From Candidatus Krumholzibacteriota bacterium (lineage in GTDB: Bacteria; Krumholzibacteriota; Krumholzibacteriia; JAJRXK01), in assembly GCA_024276305.1 (NCBI GenBank), contig JAJRXK010000018.1, positions 45,818 to 109,817 of the forward strand: 64,000 nt of DNA, written 5' to 3'. Positions within the stretch are counted from its first letter, which is position 1, and each line of letters starts with the position of its first letter. This document shows, piece by piece, positions 31,642 to 41,988 of this stretch. A program made the position numbers and the translations under genes. The notes below the pieces were generated by a model, which ran no database searches, was not told the origin of the DNA, and saw only the letters and a list, made by a program, of their open reading frames with translations.

Positions 31642-32168
31642 TCGCCGGTCGCTTCGGTGAAGGGGACCAGCGAAGACTGTCCCCGAGCCTTCAAGTAGTG
31701 CTCGAGGGCCCAGTGGTTGGTGGGAAAGGCCAGATCCTGCCACGGAAGCTGGTCCACCGCGAAGAGTCCTACCTCCAGAGTTTCGTCGCCGGCCGCGACG
31801 CTCTCGCAGAGAAGTCGCCCCCGATAGATCATGTGGACCTGGCCAATGTGGGTCACACTGTAGACTCCGAGCAGGTCCACGATCTCCACTTCGGCTCCGG
31901 TCTCCTCCCTCACCTCGCGTATGGCCCCCTCGGAGGGAGTCTCGCCCAGCTCCAAGAAACCGGCCGGCACATTCCAGAATCCACGACGTGGTTCGATCGC
32001 ACGTCGACCCAGAAGCAGTCGACCTTCCCACTCCGCCAGAACTCCCACGATGATCCGAGGATTCTCGTAGTGGATCCATCCGCAATCCCCGCAGACCAAG
32101 CGTGGACGGTTGTCGCCATCGGGCACCCGAGCCTCGAAATGCGGGTGAAGAGGATCTCCAGGACTCAA
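31620..32168 (-). CDS. NUDIX hydrolase with N-terminal zinc-ribbon-like segment
   Basis: CGDCGWIHYENP and Nudix box GFLELGETPSEGAIREVREETG. TTG start at 32168 overlaps the upstream stop; GTG at 32126 is an alternative. Confidence 0.85.
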   Translation of the reverse strand: MSPGDPLHPHFEARVPDGDNRPRLVCGDCGWIHYENPRIIVGVLAEWEGRLLLGRRAIEPRRGFWNVPAGFLELGETPSEGAIREVREETGAEVEIVDLLGVYSVTHIGQVHMIYRGRLLCESVAAGDETLEVGLFAVDQLPWQDLAFPTNHWALEHYLKARGQSSLVPFTEATGDQPSQLR

Positions 32169-32692
32169 GCTGCCTCCAGAACCGTCTTGAGTCGGTCCAA
32201 ACCGCGTTCGAAGTCCGGCCCCACCATCCAGTCCATCAGGACCCCGAACCACCGCTCCACCGGATTCGAACCCATCTCGCCGTCCATGCTCCAGGTCACT
32301 CGAGTGCCGTTCTCCACCGTCTCGTAGCGGAGCGCACCCTTCGTGCGATAGCGGCCATGATCGAAGTCGAGGTCGTATTCGACCCCCCAAGCGGGATCCA
32401 CACTGCGGAAGGTGAGTTCTCCGTCCCCACTCTTTCCCGTCCAGCTCTGATGGGCCCCCACTCCGGTCGAATGCTCTCCGATGGTCACCACGATCGTGGG
32501 ATCGGCCTCCTTCCAGGGCGTCCAGCGATCCCACTCCTCCAAATCGCCCACGAGAGCATGAACTTCGGTCACTGGCGCGCCGATCACCACCTCACGCTCC
32601 ACATGGTAGCGGGCAGGCAGGACGAATCCCACGGCCAGGAAGAGGATGACGAGCAGGAGCAGAAGCCCCAGAATCCGGCGTAACCATTTCAT
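32165..32692 (-). CDS. SRPBCC family protein with N-terminal TM
   Basis: MKWLRRILGLLLLLVILFLAVGFVLPARYHVEREVVIGAPVTEVHALVGDLEEWDRWTPW, typical polyketide_cyc2/SRPBCC pattern. Confidence 0.8.
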   Translation of the reverse strand: MKWLRRILGLLLLLVILFLAVGFVLPARYHVEREVVIGAPVTEVHALVGDLEEWDRWTPWKEADPTIVVTIGEHSTGVGAHQSWTGKSGDGELTFRSVDPAWGVEYDLDFDHGRYRTKGALRYETVENGTRVTWSMDGEMGSNPVERWFGVLMDWMVGPDFERGLDRLKTVLEAA

Positions 32693-32780
32693 CGGAGCCT
32701 CCCGGGTGGATGGAGTCTCCCATGCTAATCTCTGCTCCGGCCGCGGGGCAAGCAGGCATCCGCCTCGAAAGGATGTTCCA

Positions 32781-33926
32781 GTGCCGAGCCAGGATCCGAG
32801 CCGTGACCGCGTCGTGCGGAGGATCGCGCCCCTGCTGAGTGGTCCTCTGGCCTGGATCCTGTCCCAACTCCTCCCCGCTTCGGCCTGCGAATTCTGGGTC
32901 CGGCACCTGAGCGCGAATCTCACCTGGCCACTGGCAGAGGTCGCCACCCTCATTCCCATCTCTGCCTCCGAAATCCTGGTGGTGTCGATCGTGGCCGGGG
33001 TCGCGATCGATGGGTTGCGGCGTCTGCGCCAACGGGGACAGCCGCGCAGTTGGCGGATCGGAGCCTGGATCTTCGACCTGCTCCGGACCGCAAGCGTCTT
33101 GGTGGCCGCCTTCTACTTGCTGTGGGGATTCGGGTACCATGCGCCGCCGCTGGACCAACGCCTGGGCCTTCCGGCCCTGGATCCTGCGAACGCGGAGCGG
33201 ACTCTCGAGACGATGGCCCGAAGTTGGATTGCGCTCACCAATGCCGCCTACGTCGAGATCCACGGCACTTCGGATTCCCGGTCTCCGACCCCCGCGCCTT
33301 CGCTGCGGGAAATGACCGCCTCCCTCCGTCGCAGTTTCGACGACTTGAAGCGTGAGCAGCCCAGCTTGCTTCTGATGCATGGAGGCCGGGCTCCGGTCAA
33401 GGAACTCCTCTCCGGAGAGGTCTTCCACCGTCTGGGGATCTCGGGAATCTATTCGCCCTTCTTTGCCGAGGCCCATGTCGTGGCCTCTCTCCCCGGCGCA
33501 GCCATGGGCCAGGTCCTGGGGCACGAAATGTCGCATCAGCGGGGAATCAATCGGGAGGACGAAGCCAGCTTCGTGGGTGTGCTGGTCGCAACCCGATCGG
33601 ACCGCCCCGAACTGCGCTACTCCGCATGGCTCTTCGCCCAACGCCAGGCTCTTCAGACCCTGGCCGCCCAGGGGTCCACCGCGGTGCCCGAACTGATCGC
33701 AGCCCGCCTCCCCGGAGTGCAGCGCGATGTGGACTCTCTGCACGAGTACTGGAAGGTGGCCCGAGGTCGTGCCAGACTCCTCGCCACCCGGATGAACCAC
33801 GCTTACCTTCGGTCGAATCGAGTGAGCGATGGAGTCGCCAGCTACCGGAGAAGTCTGGATCTTCTCCTCCGGTGGTACGCTTCCGATGTCCAGGATCGAC
33901 CCACAATCCCGAAGGGCCTCCCGTGA
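32781..33926 (+). CDS. DUF3810 domain-containing putative membrane metalloprotease
   Basis: GISGIYSPFFAEAHVVASLPGAAMGQVLGHEMSHQRGINREDEASFVGVL with HEMSH zinc motif; N-terminal TMs; GTG at 32781. Confidence 0.8.
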   Translation: MPSQDPSRDRVVRRIAPLLSGPLAWILSQLLPASACEFWVRHLSANLTWPLAEVATLIPISASEILVVSIVAGVAIDGLRRLRQRGQPRSWRIGAWIFDLLRTASVLVAAFYLLWGFGYHAPPLDQRLGLPALDPANAERTLETMARSWIALTNAAYVEIHGTSDSRSPTPAPSLREMTASLRRSFDDLKREQPSLLLMHGGRAPVKELLSGEVFHRLGISGIYSPFFAEAHVVASLPGAAMGQVLGHEMSHQRGINREDEASFVGVLVATRSDRPELRYSAWLFAQRQALQTLAAQGSTAVPELIAARLPGVQRDVDSLHEYWKVARGRARLLATRMNHAYLRSNRVSDGVASYRRSLDLLLRWYASDVQDRPTIPKGLP

Positions 33927-34705
33927 ACGACCACCCCGAAAAGCCGGATGCCTTCGAGAAATCCGAGTATCGTCGCCTCTTCGCGTGGAGTGATCGTCTC
34001 CAGAGAGAGTGGCCTCTCCTGGAGAGAATCCTGTCCACCGGCCCCCATCGCAGACTTCTCGATCTGGGGTGTGGAAGTGGTGAACACAGCGCATTCCTGC
34101 AGGAAAAAGGCTTCTCCGTCACTGGAGTCGACGCCTCACCGAAGCAGATCGAGAGTGCCCGCAGCCTGCAATCACCCACCGGGCCGGAATTCGTCCTCTC
34201 GACCATCGGAGATCTCGGGGGGCAGGTCGACGGCACCTTCGGGGCTGCACTCTGCGTGGGCAACGTCCTTCCCTACCTCGATGCCGACGAGCTGGATCGT
34301 TCCTTCGCCACCGTGGCCTCCTTGGTCGATCCCGGCGCGCCCTGGCTGTTGCAGATCGTCAACTATCCCGGCCTGCGAGAGCGAGGCGTCCGGACTCTGC
34401 CCGTGAACGTCCGGCCCGGGGACTCCGAGGATGAGGAACTGGTTCTCCTGCGACTGATGCGGTTTTCGGAGGAAGGCAAGGTTCTCTTCAGCCCTTCGAC
34501 CCTTCGATGGCGTCCCGGCGAGGATCCTCCAGTGACCGTTCAGTGGACCAAGACGATCTTGCTCGAGGCCTGGAGCGCGGATGATCTCGTCGCAGTTGCC
34601 GCACGCCACAGCTTCGAGGAAGTGGAGCGCTTCGGAAGCGTAGAAGGTGAAGCTTTCGATCCGATCCACTCCCATGACATTATCTTGCACCTGCGACGGA
34701 AGTAG
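33923..34705 (+). CDS. Class I SAM-dependent methyltransferase
   Basis: RRLLDLGCGSGEHSAFLQEKGFSVTGVDASPKQIESAR; GTG at 33923 overlaps the upstream stop. Confidence 0.85.
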   Translation: MNDHPEKPDAFEKSEYRRLFAWSDRLQREWPLLERILSTGPHRRLLDLGCGSGEHSAFLQEKGFSVTGVDASPKQIESARSLQSPTGPEFVLSTIGDLGGQVDGTFGAALCVGNVLPYLDADELDRSFATVASLVDPGAPWLLQIVNYPGLRERGVRTLPVNVRPGDSEDEELVLLRLMRFSEEGKVLFSPSTLRWRPGEDPPVTVQWTKTILLEAWSADDLVAVAARHSFEEVERFGSVEGEAFDPIHSHDIILHLRRK

Positions 34706-34709
34706 AACC

Positions 34710-35879
34710 ATGCCGCGCTTTCCCGAGGTCTCGGCGAGGAGTGCCCGCATCTCGGGGTCGACCTTCGAGAAATTCCTACCCCGACTGCGGCAGCACCGAG
34801 ACGGATTCTACAAGCTCCACATCGGTGACAGCGACCGCGGTCCGAATTATGTGCTGCCCTATCGAGAGGATTTCGCAGCGCAGAACCCCTACGCCTTCCA
34901 ATACGCAAACACCTGGGGAATCACCCGGCTTCGACGAGCCATCGCCGAGAAACTGCGGGACGAGAACCATCTCTCGGTGGAGGCCGACGAGGTCCTGGTC
35001 ACCGGAGGAGCCACGAATGCGCTGAGCGCCTGCGTTCACGCCATCGCCGATCCTCACGAAGAGATCTTGGTCCTGACTCCCTCCTGGCCCTTCTTCCGAG
35101 GCATGGTCCAGCTCGCGGGAGCCCACGTGCGGGAGCTCCCGTTCTACTGCGAGCTGCGACAGGGAAGCATTCCGAGGATCGAGACCTACCTCGAGTCGGC
35201 CATCACCAGCCGCTGCGTGGGGATCTATCTCAACTCGCCGAACAACCCCAGCGGGGTCACTCTCGACGAGGCCGAACTCACCGCCGTGCTCCGGGTGGCC
35301 GAAGCTCACCGGCTGTGGGTGGTCTCCGACGAGGCCTACGACCAGATGGCCTTCGACGGACGAAACACCCTCAGCCCCGCGGCTCTTGGAGTGGCCGCCG
35401 GACAGGTTCTCACCACCTTCACCTTCTCCAAGACCTATCGATTCGCGGGACTCCGGCTGGGCTGGGCGACCGGACCGAGAACCCTCCTGGAGGCGATGAA
35501 CAAGATCATGGTCCACATGATCTACGGGCCCACGGTGCCCGGGCAGTACATGATGGTCGAGGCCCTGCGGACCCGTCGAGAGTGGGTGCCCTCCGTCCAG
35601 GCCGAGTACCAGCGACGGCGAGACGACTTCCTCGACGCCTTGGCCCTCGATCTTCACGCCCCTGAAGGAACCTACTTCGTCTTCTTCGACGCGCAGCAAT
35701 TCCTCGGCAAAGAGCCCATCGACGCCCTGGTGGCACGATGCATCGATGCCGGGGTCGCCGTGACCCCAGGAGAAGATTTCGGAGACGATTACCGAAACTG
35801 GATTCGGGTGTGCTTCGCGGCCGAAGATCCCGAACGAAGCCGGCAGGCTGCCGTCCGCCTACGCGAGATCCTGGCCTGA
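34710..35879 (+). CDS. Pyridoxal phosphate-dependent class I/II aminotransferase
   Basis: NTWGITRLRRAIAEKL, LNSPNNPSGVTLDEAEL, SDEAYDQMAF, TFSKTYRFAGLRLGW. Confidence 0.88.
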   Translation: MPRFPEVSARSARISGSTFEKFLPRLRQHRDGFYKLHIGDSDRGPNYVLPYREDFAAQNPYAFQYANTWGITRLRRAIAEKLRDENHLSVEADEVLVTGGATNALSACVHAIADPHEEILVLTPSWPFFRGMVQLAGAHVRELPFYCELRQGSIPRIETYLESAITSRCVGIYLNSPNNPSGVTLDEAELTAVLRVAEAHRLWVVSDEAYDQMAFDGRNTLSPAALGVAAGQVLTTFTFSKTYRFAGLRLGWATGPRTLLEAMNKIMVHMIYGPTVPGQYMMVEALRTRREWVPSVQAEYQRRRDDFLDALALDLHAPEGTYFVFFDAQQFLGKEPIDALVARCIDAGVAVTPGEDFGDDYRNWIRVCFAAEDPERSRQAAVRLREILA

Positions 35880-35889
35880 GTCGCCTCTG

Positions 35890-36075
35890 CTAACGATACA
35901 CAGCTTTGAGCGCCCCCACTGCGAGGACTCGACGGCCACCGCCGCCGGGCCCGAGAATGCGGCTGACGCCCGCGGACGGGGTTCCACGATTCGCAGTGCC
36001 GCTCAGCGGAAAGATGTCCCGTGCAAATGCAGGACTGGATGCGACCAAGAGCAAGAATAGGATCGCGACTTTCAT
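35890..36075 (-). CDS. Small putative secreted peptide (61 aa)
   Basis: MKVAILFLLLVASSPAFARDIFPLSGTANRGTPSAGVSRILGPGGGGRRVLAVGALKAVYR: clear signal-peptide pattern, AGGGG upstream; no recognised family. Confidence 0.35.
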   Translation of the reverse strand: MKVAILFLLLVASSPAFARDIFPLSGTANRGTPSAGVSRILGPGGGGRRVLAVGALKAVYR

Positions 36076-36564
36076 GTCGGGACCCCTATCCATGACCAGG
36101 GTGTCTTCTTCTGAATGGAAGCGCGGTCTCACCACGAATGGCCAATACGACAGATGACGTAATTCCAGCGTTCCGACCGAGAGATGGATTGGATCAACGC
36201 GCGAGACCACCCTGGAGCCCGAACCCTGGTCTGCGCCCTGGGCCGGGGTCGATCGCCGTGGTCGCTCCCTCACCTCCGACCTACGGCTTTCTCCTGACGC
36301 GATCCTCTACCATCAGCAATATCTCTATTCGGTGTCGCCATTCGATGCGTCTGGTCGTCTGATCCGAAATTCCACGGGGGCCCGCAAGAACTTCGGTGAG
36401 CCGCAACTATTCGAGACAAACGGCGACGGTTGCGCCTGGGCGTCATGGGGGAGTCTTGAATGTGCTCCTGTGATTCGGACGCCGCCCAGTCACCAGAGTT
36501 TGGACCAGGGAGAAACACTCTGCCTTCGATGGCAAGGAGCGCCACGAAGTCCGATCCAACGCAA

Positions 36565-36594
36565 GAGCCCGCCCCCGAAGTCGGGAGCGGGCTC
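36565..36594 (-). terminator. Rho-independent-like terminator downstream of groEL
   Basis: GAGCCCGC...GCGGGCTC hairpin immediately 3' of groEL. Confidence 0.6.
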
Positions 36595-36625
36595 GGTTCC
36601 GCAGAGCGGAGTGAGCAGAGGGACA

Positions 36626-38289
<1,664 letters not shown>

Positions 38290-38339
38290 TCAGGTTTGGG
38301 ATCGAAGTGGATCGTCGGGCTCTAGGAAAAGAATCTGGC

Positions 38340-38630
38340 CTAGAGAATGGCCAGGATGTCGGTCTCGCGCAGAATGAGGAGGTCCTTGCTTTCGACCTCG
38401 ATCTCCGTTCCGCTGTACTTTCCGAAGAGGACGACGTCGCCCTCCTTGACTTCGGGCTTCACACGATCGCCATTGTCACTGAGGCGACCGGCACCCACCG
38501 CCACGACCTTGCCCTGCTGCGGCTTCTCCTTGGCAGTGTCGGGAATGATGATGCCGCTCTTGCTGGTCTCGGCCTGCATGGCCTCTACGATGACTCGATC
38601 GCCCAGGGGCGTGATCTTCATCTTCGCCAT
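38340..38630 (-). CDS. groES: Co-chaperonin GroES (10 kDa)
   Basis: [48 protein letters not shown]; start at 38630. Confidence 0.97.
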   Translation of the reverse strand: MAKMKITPLGDRVIVEAMQAETSKSGIIIPDTAKEKPQQGKVVAVGAGRLSDNGDRVKPEVKEGDVVLFGKYSGTEIEVESKDLLILRETDILAIL

Positions 38631-38735
38631 TCTCGAACTCCTCCGGTTCGGCCCCCAGGGGCCGACTCTTGGATCGAAGACCCCGGGACTCGGGGCCTCC
38701 ACTACAGATTGGGGTTCAGCAATCCGGGCTCTCGA

Positions 38736-38802
38736 TTGCCAACCGATGCGCAAGATAGTCCAAGCGCCAGGAGTTGGCAACCCCCATTGGCGACTGCCAA
38801 TG
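38736..38802 (-). promoter_or_regulatory. Candidate groESL promoter with flanking/overlapping inverted repeats
   Basis: Minus strand: TTGCCA-N17-TATCTT; TTGCCAAC/GTTGGCAA arms at 38773-38780 and 38736-38743; second IR CATTGGC-GACT-GCCAATG at 38785-38802. Confidence 0.45.
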
Positions 38803-38852
38803 GAACGCCGAATCATTGGGCAAGTGCAAGTTTTTCAAGCAGTTGGAGTAGA

Positions 38853-38907
38853 GACCGGGCCGCCCTCCCCAGGCTGGGACTCGAGGAGTCCCACGGGCGG
38901 CCCGGTC
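38853..38907. terminator. Long hairpin (12 bp outer stem, 8 bp inner stem)
   Basis: GACCGGGCCGCC...TGGGACTC-GAG-GAGTCCCA...GGCGGCCCGGTC immediately 3' of the CBS gene. Confidence 0.65.
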
Positions 38908-38916
38908 GGAGCAGGC

Positions 38917-39435
38917 TCAGCTGGCCTGGAGACCGCGGGGACGGTGCCGGGCAAAGGCATTGAGGATGTCCATGGTCGAGAGGATCCCCACCAGGCGCGA
39001 TGATTCGTCGAGCACGGCCAGATGATGGATCTGGTTCTCGAGCATGGTGACCGCGGCATCGGGCAAGGGAGTGGAGGCCGACACCGATACCACATTGGTG
39101 GACATGAAGTCCTCGACCATGGACTCGGAGAGTCCCGAACGTTCGAAGATGTCCACGAAGTCTTCCCGGCCCTCCTGACTCACAGTGGCCAATTCCTGGA
39201 GATCATGGTCGAGGCTGTGGGTGGGAGCGAGGAGATCCACGGCTGCGATCATCCCCACACAACGCCGTCCGTCGTCGATGACCGGCACGGTCGCCACACC
39301 GTTTTCGAGCATCACATCGAGGACTTCGTGGAGGGTTTGACCCACAGAAACCGTATGGACCTCGGGGACCATGACATCGCCAACGAGTTCGGAGTAGGCA
39401 CCGTTCACGTCATTCCTCTCTGTAGTTCTGGGCAA
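38917..39435 (-). CDS. CBS domain-containing protein
   Basis: Two CBS motifs (VGDVMVPEVHTVSVGQTLHEVLDVMLENGVATVPVIDD; VEDFMSTNVVSVSASTPLPDAAVTMLENQIHHLAVLDE). Confidence 0.88.
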   Translation of the reverse strand: MPRTTERNDVNGAYSELVGDVMVPEVHTVSVGQTLHEVLDVMLENGVATVPVIDDGRRCVGMIAAVDLLAPTHSLDHDLQELATVSQEGREDFVDIFERSGLSESMVEDFMSTNVVSVSASTPLPDAAVTMLENQIHHLAVLDESSRLVGILSTMDILNAFARHRPRGLQAS

Positions 39436-39569
39436 GCGACGCTGTCCCGGCGACGCCGAAGACAGAATCGGACAAGGTCATGGGATTATTGAACGGAATG
39501 CCCGACCAGCTTGCATTATCGAAACTGTGAGGCGGACCAAATGCCGGATCTGACTCTGTGAGAGCCGTC

Positions 39570-40337
39570 CTATCCCTTCGGACCGAGGCGGGCGATCTCG
39601 GCTGCCCCCTCCAGGGTCAGGTCCGGGAGATAGAGCGGGCGACCGGGCAGCTCCGGTCCCAGCAGTTCCGCCATTCCCCCGGTCAGCAGGACCGCGAGCG
39701 GCCCCATCTCCCGACACAGGACCTCGATCACTCCCCCCACTCCTGCCAGGGCTTGGCGAAAACTTCCCGCCTCGATGGCCTCCCGCGTGTTCCGTCCGTA
39801 GAGGGTAGAACTGTGCACGAAGGGAATCTCCGGAAGAGCAGAGCCTCTCTCCACCAGACGCCGATGGGACTCCGCACAACCAGGAGCGATGAGTCCCCCT
39901 CGGAAGTGCCCTTGGAGAAGCAGGTCGAAGGTATTCGCCGTTCCCAAATCGACGACCAGGGCCGAGTCGAAACCTCGGGCTCGTGCACCGGCGATGTTGG
40001 CATAACGATCTGCCCCCACCGTCTCGGGGGATTCCACCTCGACGCTGAAGGGCATGCGGCAGCGATGGTCGATGAGGGTCCACGGAAGTCGGCGGACGGT
40101 GGCCTTCCCCTGAACGAGGTGGATCCAGAGTTGGGTCGCCGACTGGACCACCGAAGCGAAGGCCACCGACACGATGTCGGAATCCTCTTCGAGGCGATCC
40201 ACGGACCAGTCGAAGAGCTCGGAGAGGTTCACACTGCCTTCGACCAGAGGTAGAGACAACGCGGTCTCCACGATCTGACCGTTCACGACTCCGGCCCGCA
40301 TCCGCGTGTTGCCAACGTCGATGGCGAGCACCTTCAT
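39570..40337 (-). CDS. coaX: Type III pantothenate kinase
   Basis: LAIDVGNTRMRAG, GADRYANIAGARARGFDSALVVDLGTANTFDLL, GGLIAPG. Confidence 0.92.
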   Translation of the reverse strand: MKVLAIDVGNTRMRAGVVNGQIVETALSLPLVEGSVNLSELFDWSVDRLEEDSDIVSVAFASVVQSATQLWIHLVQGKATVRRLPWTLIDHRCRMPFSVEVESPETVGADRYANIAGARARGFDSALVVDLGTANTFDLLLQGHFRGGLIAPGCAESHRRLVERGSALPEIPFVHSSTLYGRNTREAIEAGSFRQALAGVGGVIEVLCREMGPLAVLLTGGMAELLGPELPGRPLYLPDLTLEGAAEIARLGPKG

Positions 40338-41116
40338 CCCGTCCCTCCTCCGAGATGTACCTCACCGGCGTGAATGGATTTCGAACGGCCATCCTCGAGG
40401 AGGACCTGCAGAGAACCCTCGTCGTCGACTCCCTGCGCGATCCCCCCCCACTCCCGCTCGTTCTCCACCCATCGGATTCTCCGACCGCGAAGGACACAGG
40501 CCCTATTCCACCGCTCCCGCCACGGGGCGAAACCGTCGGTCGAGAAGGTCGACCACGCTTCCTCGACCACCGGCAACCACCGCCGCAGGACCTCGGTGGG
40601 GGTCCATTCCTGAGACTGCTCCTCCAGCGAAGTGGCCTGCCCCTCGAGTTCTCCCCACCCTCGAGGAGGACGGCGCAGGTTGAGGCCCACTCCCACGATC
40701 ACCTGCGTGGGCTCGCCGCCGAGACTCTCCAAGAGCACACCCCCGAACTTGCGGCCTTCCCACCAGAGATCATTCGGCCACTTCAGGCCGCAGGCCGCGG
40801 GCCTCCCCAGCGCCTCGCGCAGGGTCCATGCGACCAGAGGAGAAAAGCTCGGCAGACCCTTCGGGCGCCCGGGACTGCGCAGCACCAACGAAACGAAGAG
40901 GTTCCCGGGGCCGGGATCCACCCACTTCCGGCCCTGTCGACCTCTCCCCGCAGTCTGACGATCGACCAAGACCACGGCCCCCGACGGCGCGCCCGCATGA
41001 ACCCAGGACCTCATGCAATCCTGAGTGCTCTGGGCCAACTCCAGATGCCACACCGGACGACCGGGGGCCCACACGGAGTCCACCACCGCTTCGGCGACCT
41101 TCCCGCGGTCGTTCAA
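40334..41116 (-). CDS. birA: Biotin--[acetyl-CoA-carboxylase] ligase
   Basis: AQSTQDCMRSWVHAGAPSGAVVLVDRQTAGRGRQGRKWVDPGPGNLFVSLVL, LKWPNDLWW. Confidence 0.92.
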   Translation of the reverse strand: MNDRGKVAEAVVDSVWAPGRPVWHLELAQSTQDCMRSWVHAGAPSGAVVLVDRQTAGRGRQGRKWVDPGPGNLFVSLVLRSPGRPKGLPSFSPLVAWTLREALGRPAACGLKWPNDLWWEGRKFGGVLLESLGGEPTQVIVGVGLNLRRPPRGWGELEGQATSLEEQSQEWTPTEVLRRWLPVVEEAWSTFSTDGFAPWRERWNRACVLRGRRIRWVENEREWGGIAQGVDDEGSLQVLLEDGRSKSIHAGEVHLGGGTG

Positions 41117-41988
41117 GACTCCGCTCCCCGATCCACCAGATCCATGCCGATGTCCCAGGCCGGAGCCGAGTGGGTCAACGCCCCCACACTCACGCAGTCC
41201 GCGCCGGCCGCCGCCACTGCGGCCACGGTCTCCAGGCGAATGCCTCCCGAAACCTCCAGTCCCACCGGCGACTCCACCCGGTCACGGATCTCCCTGGCCC
41301 GGCGAATGTCCGCCAGGTCGAAGTTGTCGAGAAGGATTCGATCGGGACGGAGGGGTAGGACCTCCTCGAATTGATCGAGAGAATCCACCTCGATCACCAC
41401 CGGCAGGTTGGCATTCTCCGCCCGGGCACGAGCGACGAGCTCCGTCCAGGAGAGCCCGCCGTGGCGATGGTTGTCCTTGACCAAGAAGCCGTCCGCGAGG
41501 TGGAAGCGATGATTCTCCCCGCCTCCGCAGCGCACCGCGTACTTCTGCAGCAGTCGAGCTCCGGGGTAGGTCTTGCGAGTGTCGAGGACCCGGCAGGTCG
41601 AGCCAGCGGCGTCCACGAAGGCCCGAGTCAGAGTAGCCGTGCCCGAGAGCATTCCCATGAGATTGAGAATGGTGCGCTCAGTCGACACGATGTCGCGCCA
41701 CCTACCGGTGAGACGGACCAACTCCTCGCCCGCATCGCAGCGCTTTCCATCTGCGACCCGGGACTCGGCCCGCGCCGACGAAGCAAAGACCTCGAGAGTG
41801 ATGGCCGCGATCTCCACACCACACACCGTCCCCCCCTCCCGATTGCGGATGACCACCTCCACGGTTGCGTCGGGGGAGAGCGCGAGGCGAGCGGTGAGAT
41901 CCTCCTCCGCGTGATCTTCGGCCAAGGCAAGTTCGACCAGGACTCGGGCGGCCTCCCGCTCCTGCGGATTCATGCGGAAGTCGGTCAC
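41113..41988 (-). CDS. nadC: Nicotinate-nucleotide pyrophosphorylase (carboxylating)
   Basis: [73 protein letters not shown]. Confidence 0.95.
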   Translation of the reverse strand: MTDFRMNPQEREAARVLVELALAEDHAEEDLTARLALSPDATVEVVIRNREGGTVCGVEIAAITLEVFASSARAESRVADGKRCDAGEELVRLTGRWRDIVSTERTILNLMGMLSGTATLTRAFVDAAGSTCRVLDTRKTYPGARLLQKYAVRCGGGENHRFHLADGFLVKDNHRHGGLSWTELVARARAENANLPVVIEVDSLDQFEEVLPLRPDRILLDNFDLADIRRAREIRDRVESPVGLEVSGGIRLETVAAVAAAGADCVSVGALTHSAPAWDIGMDLVDRGAES

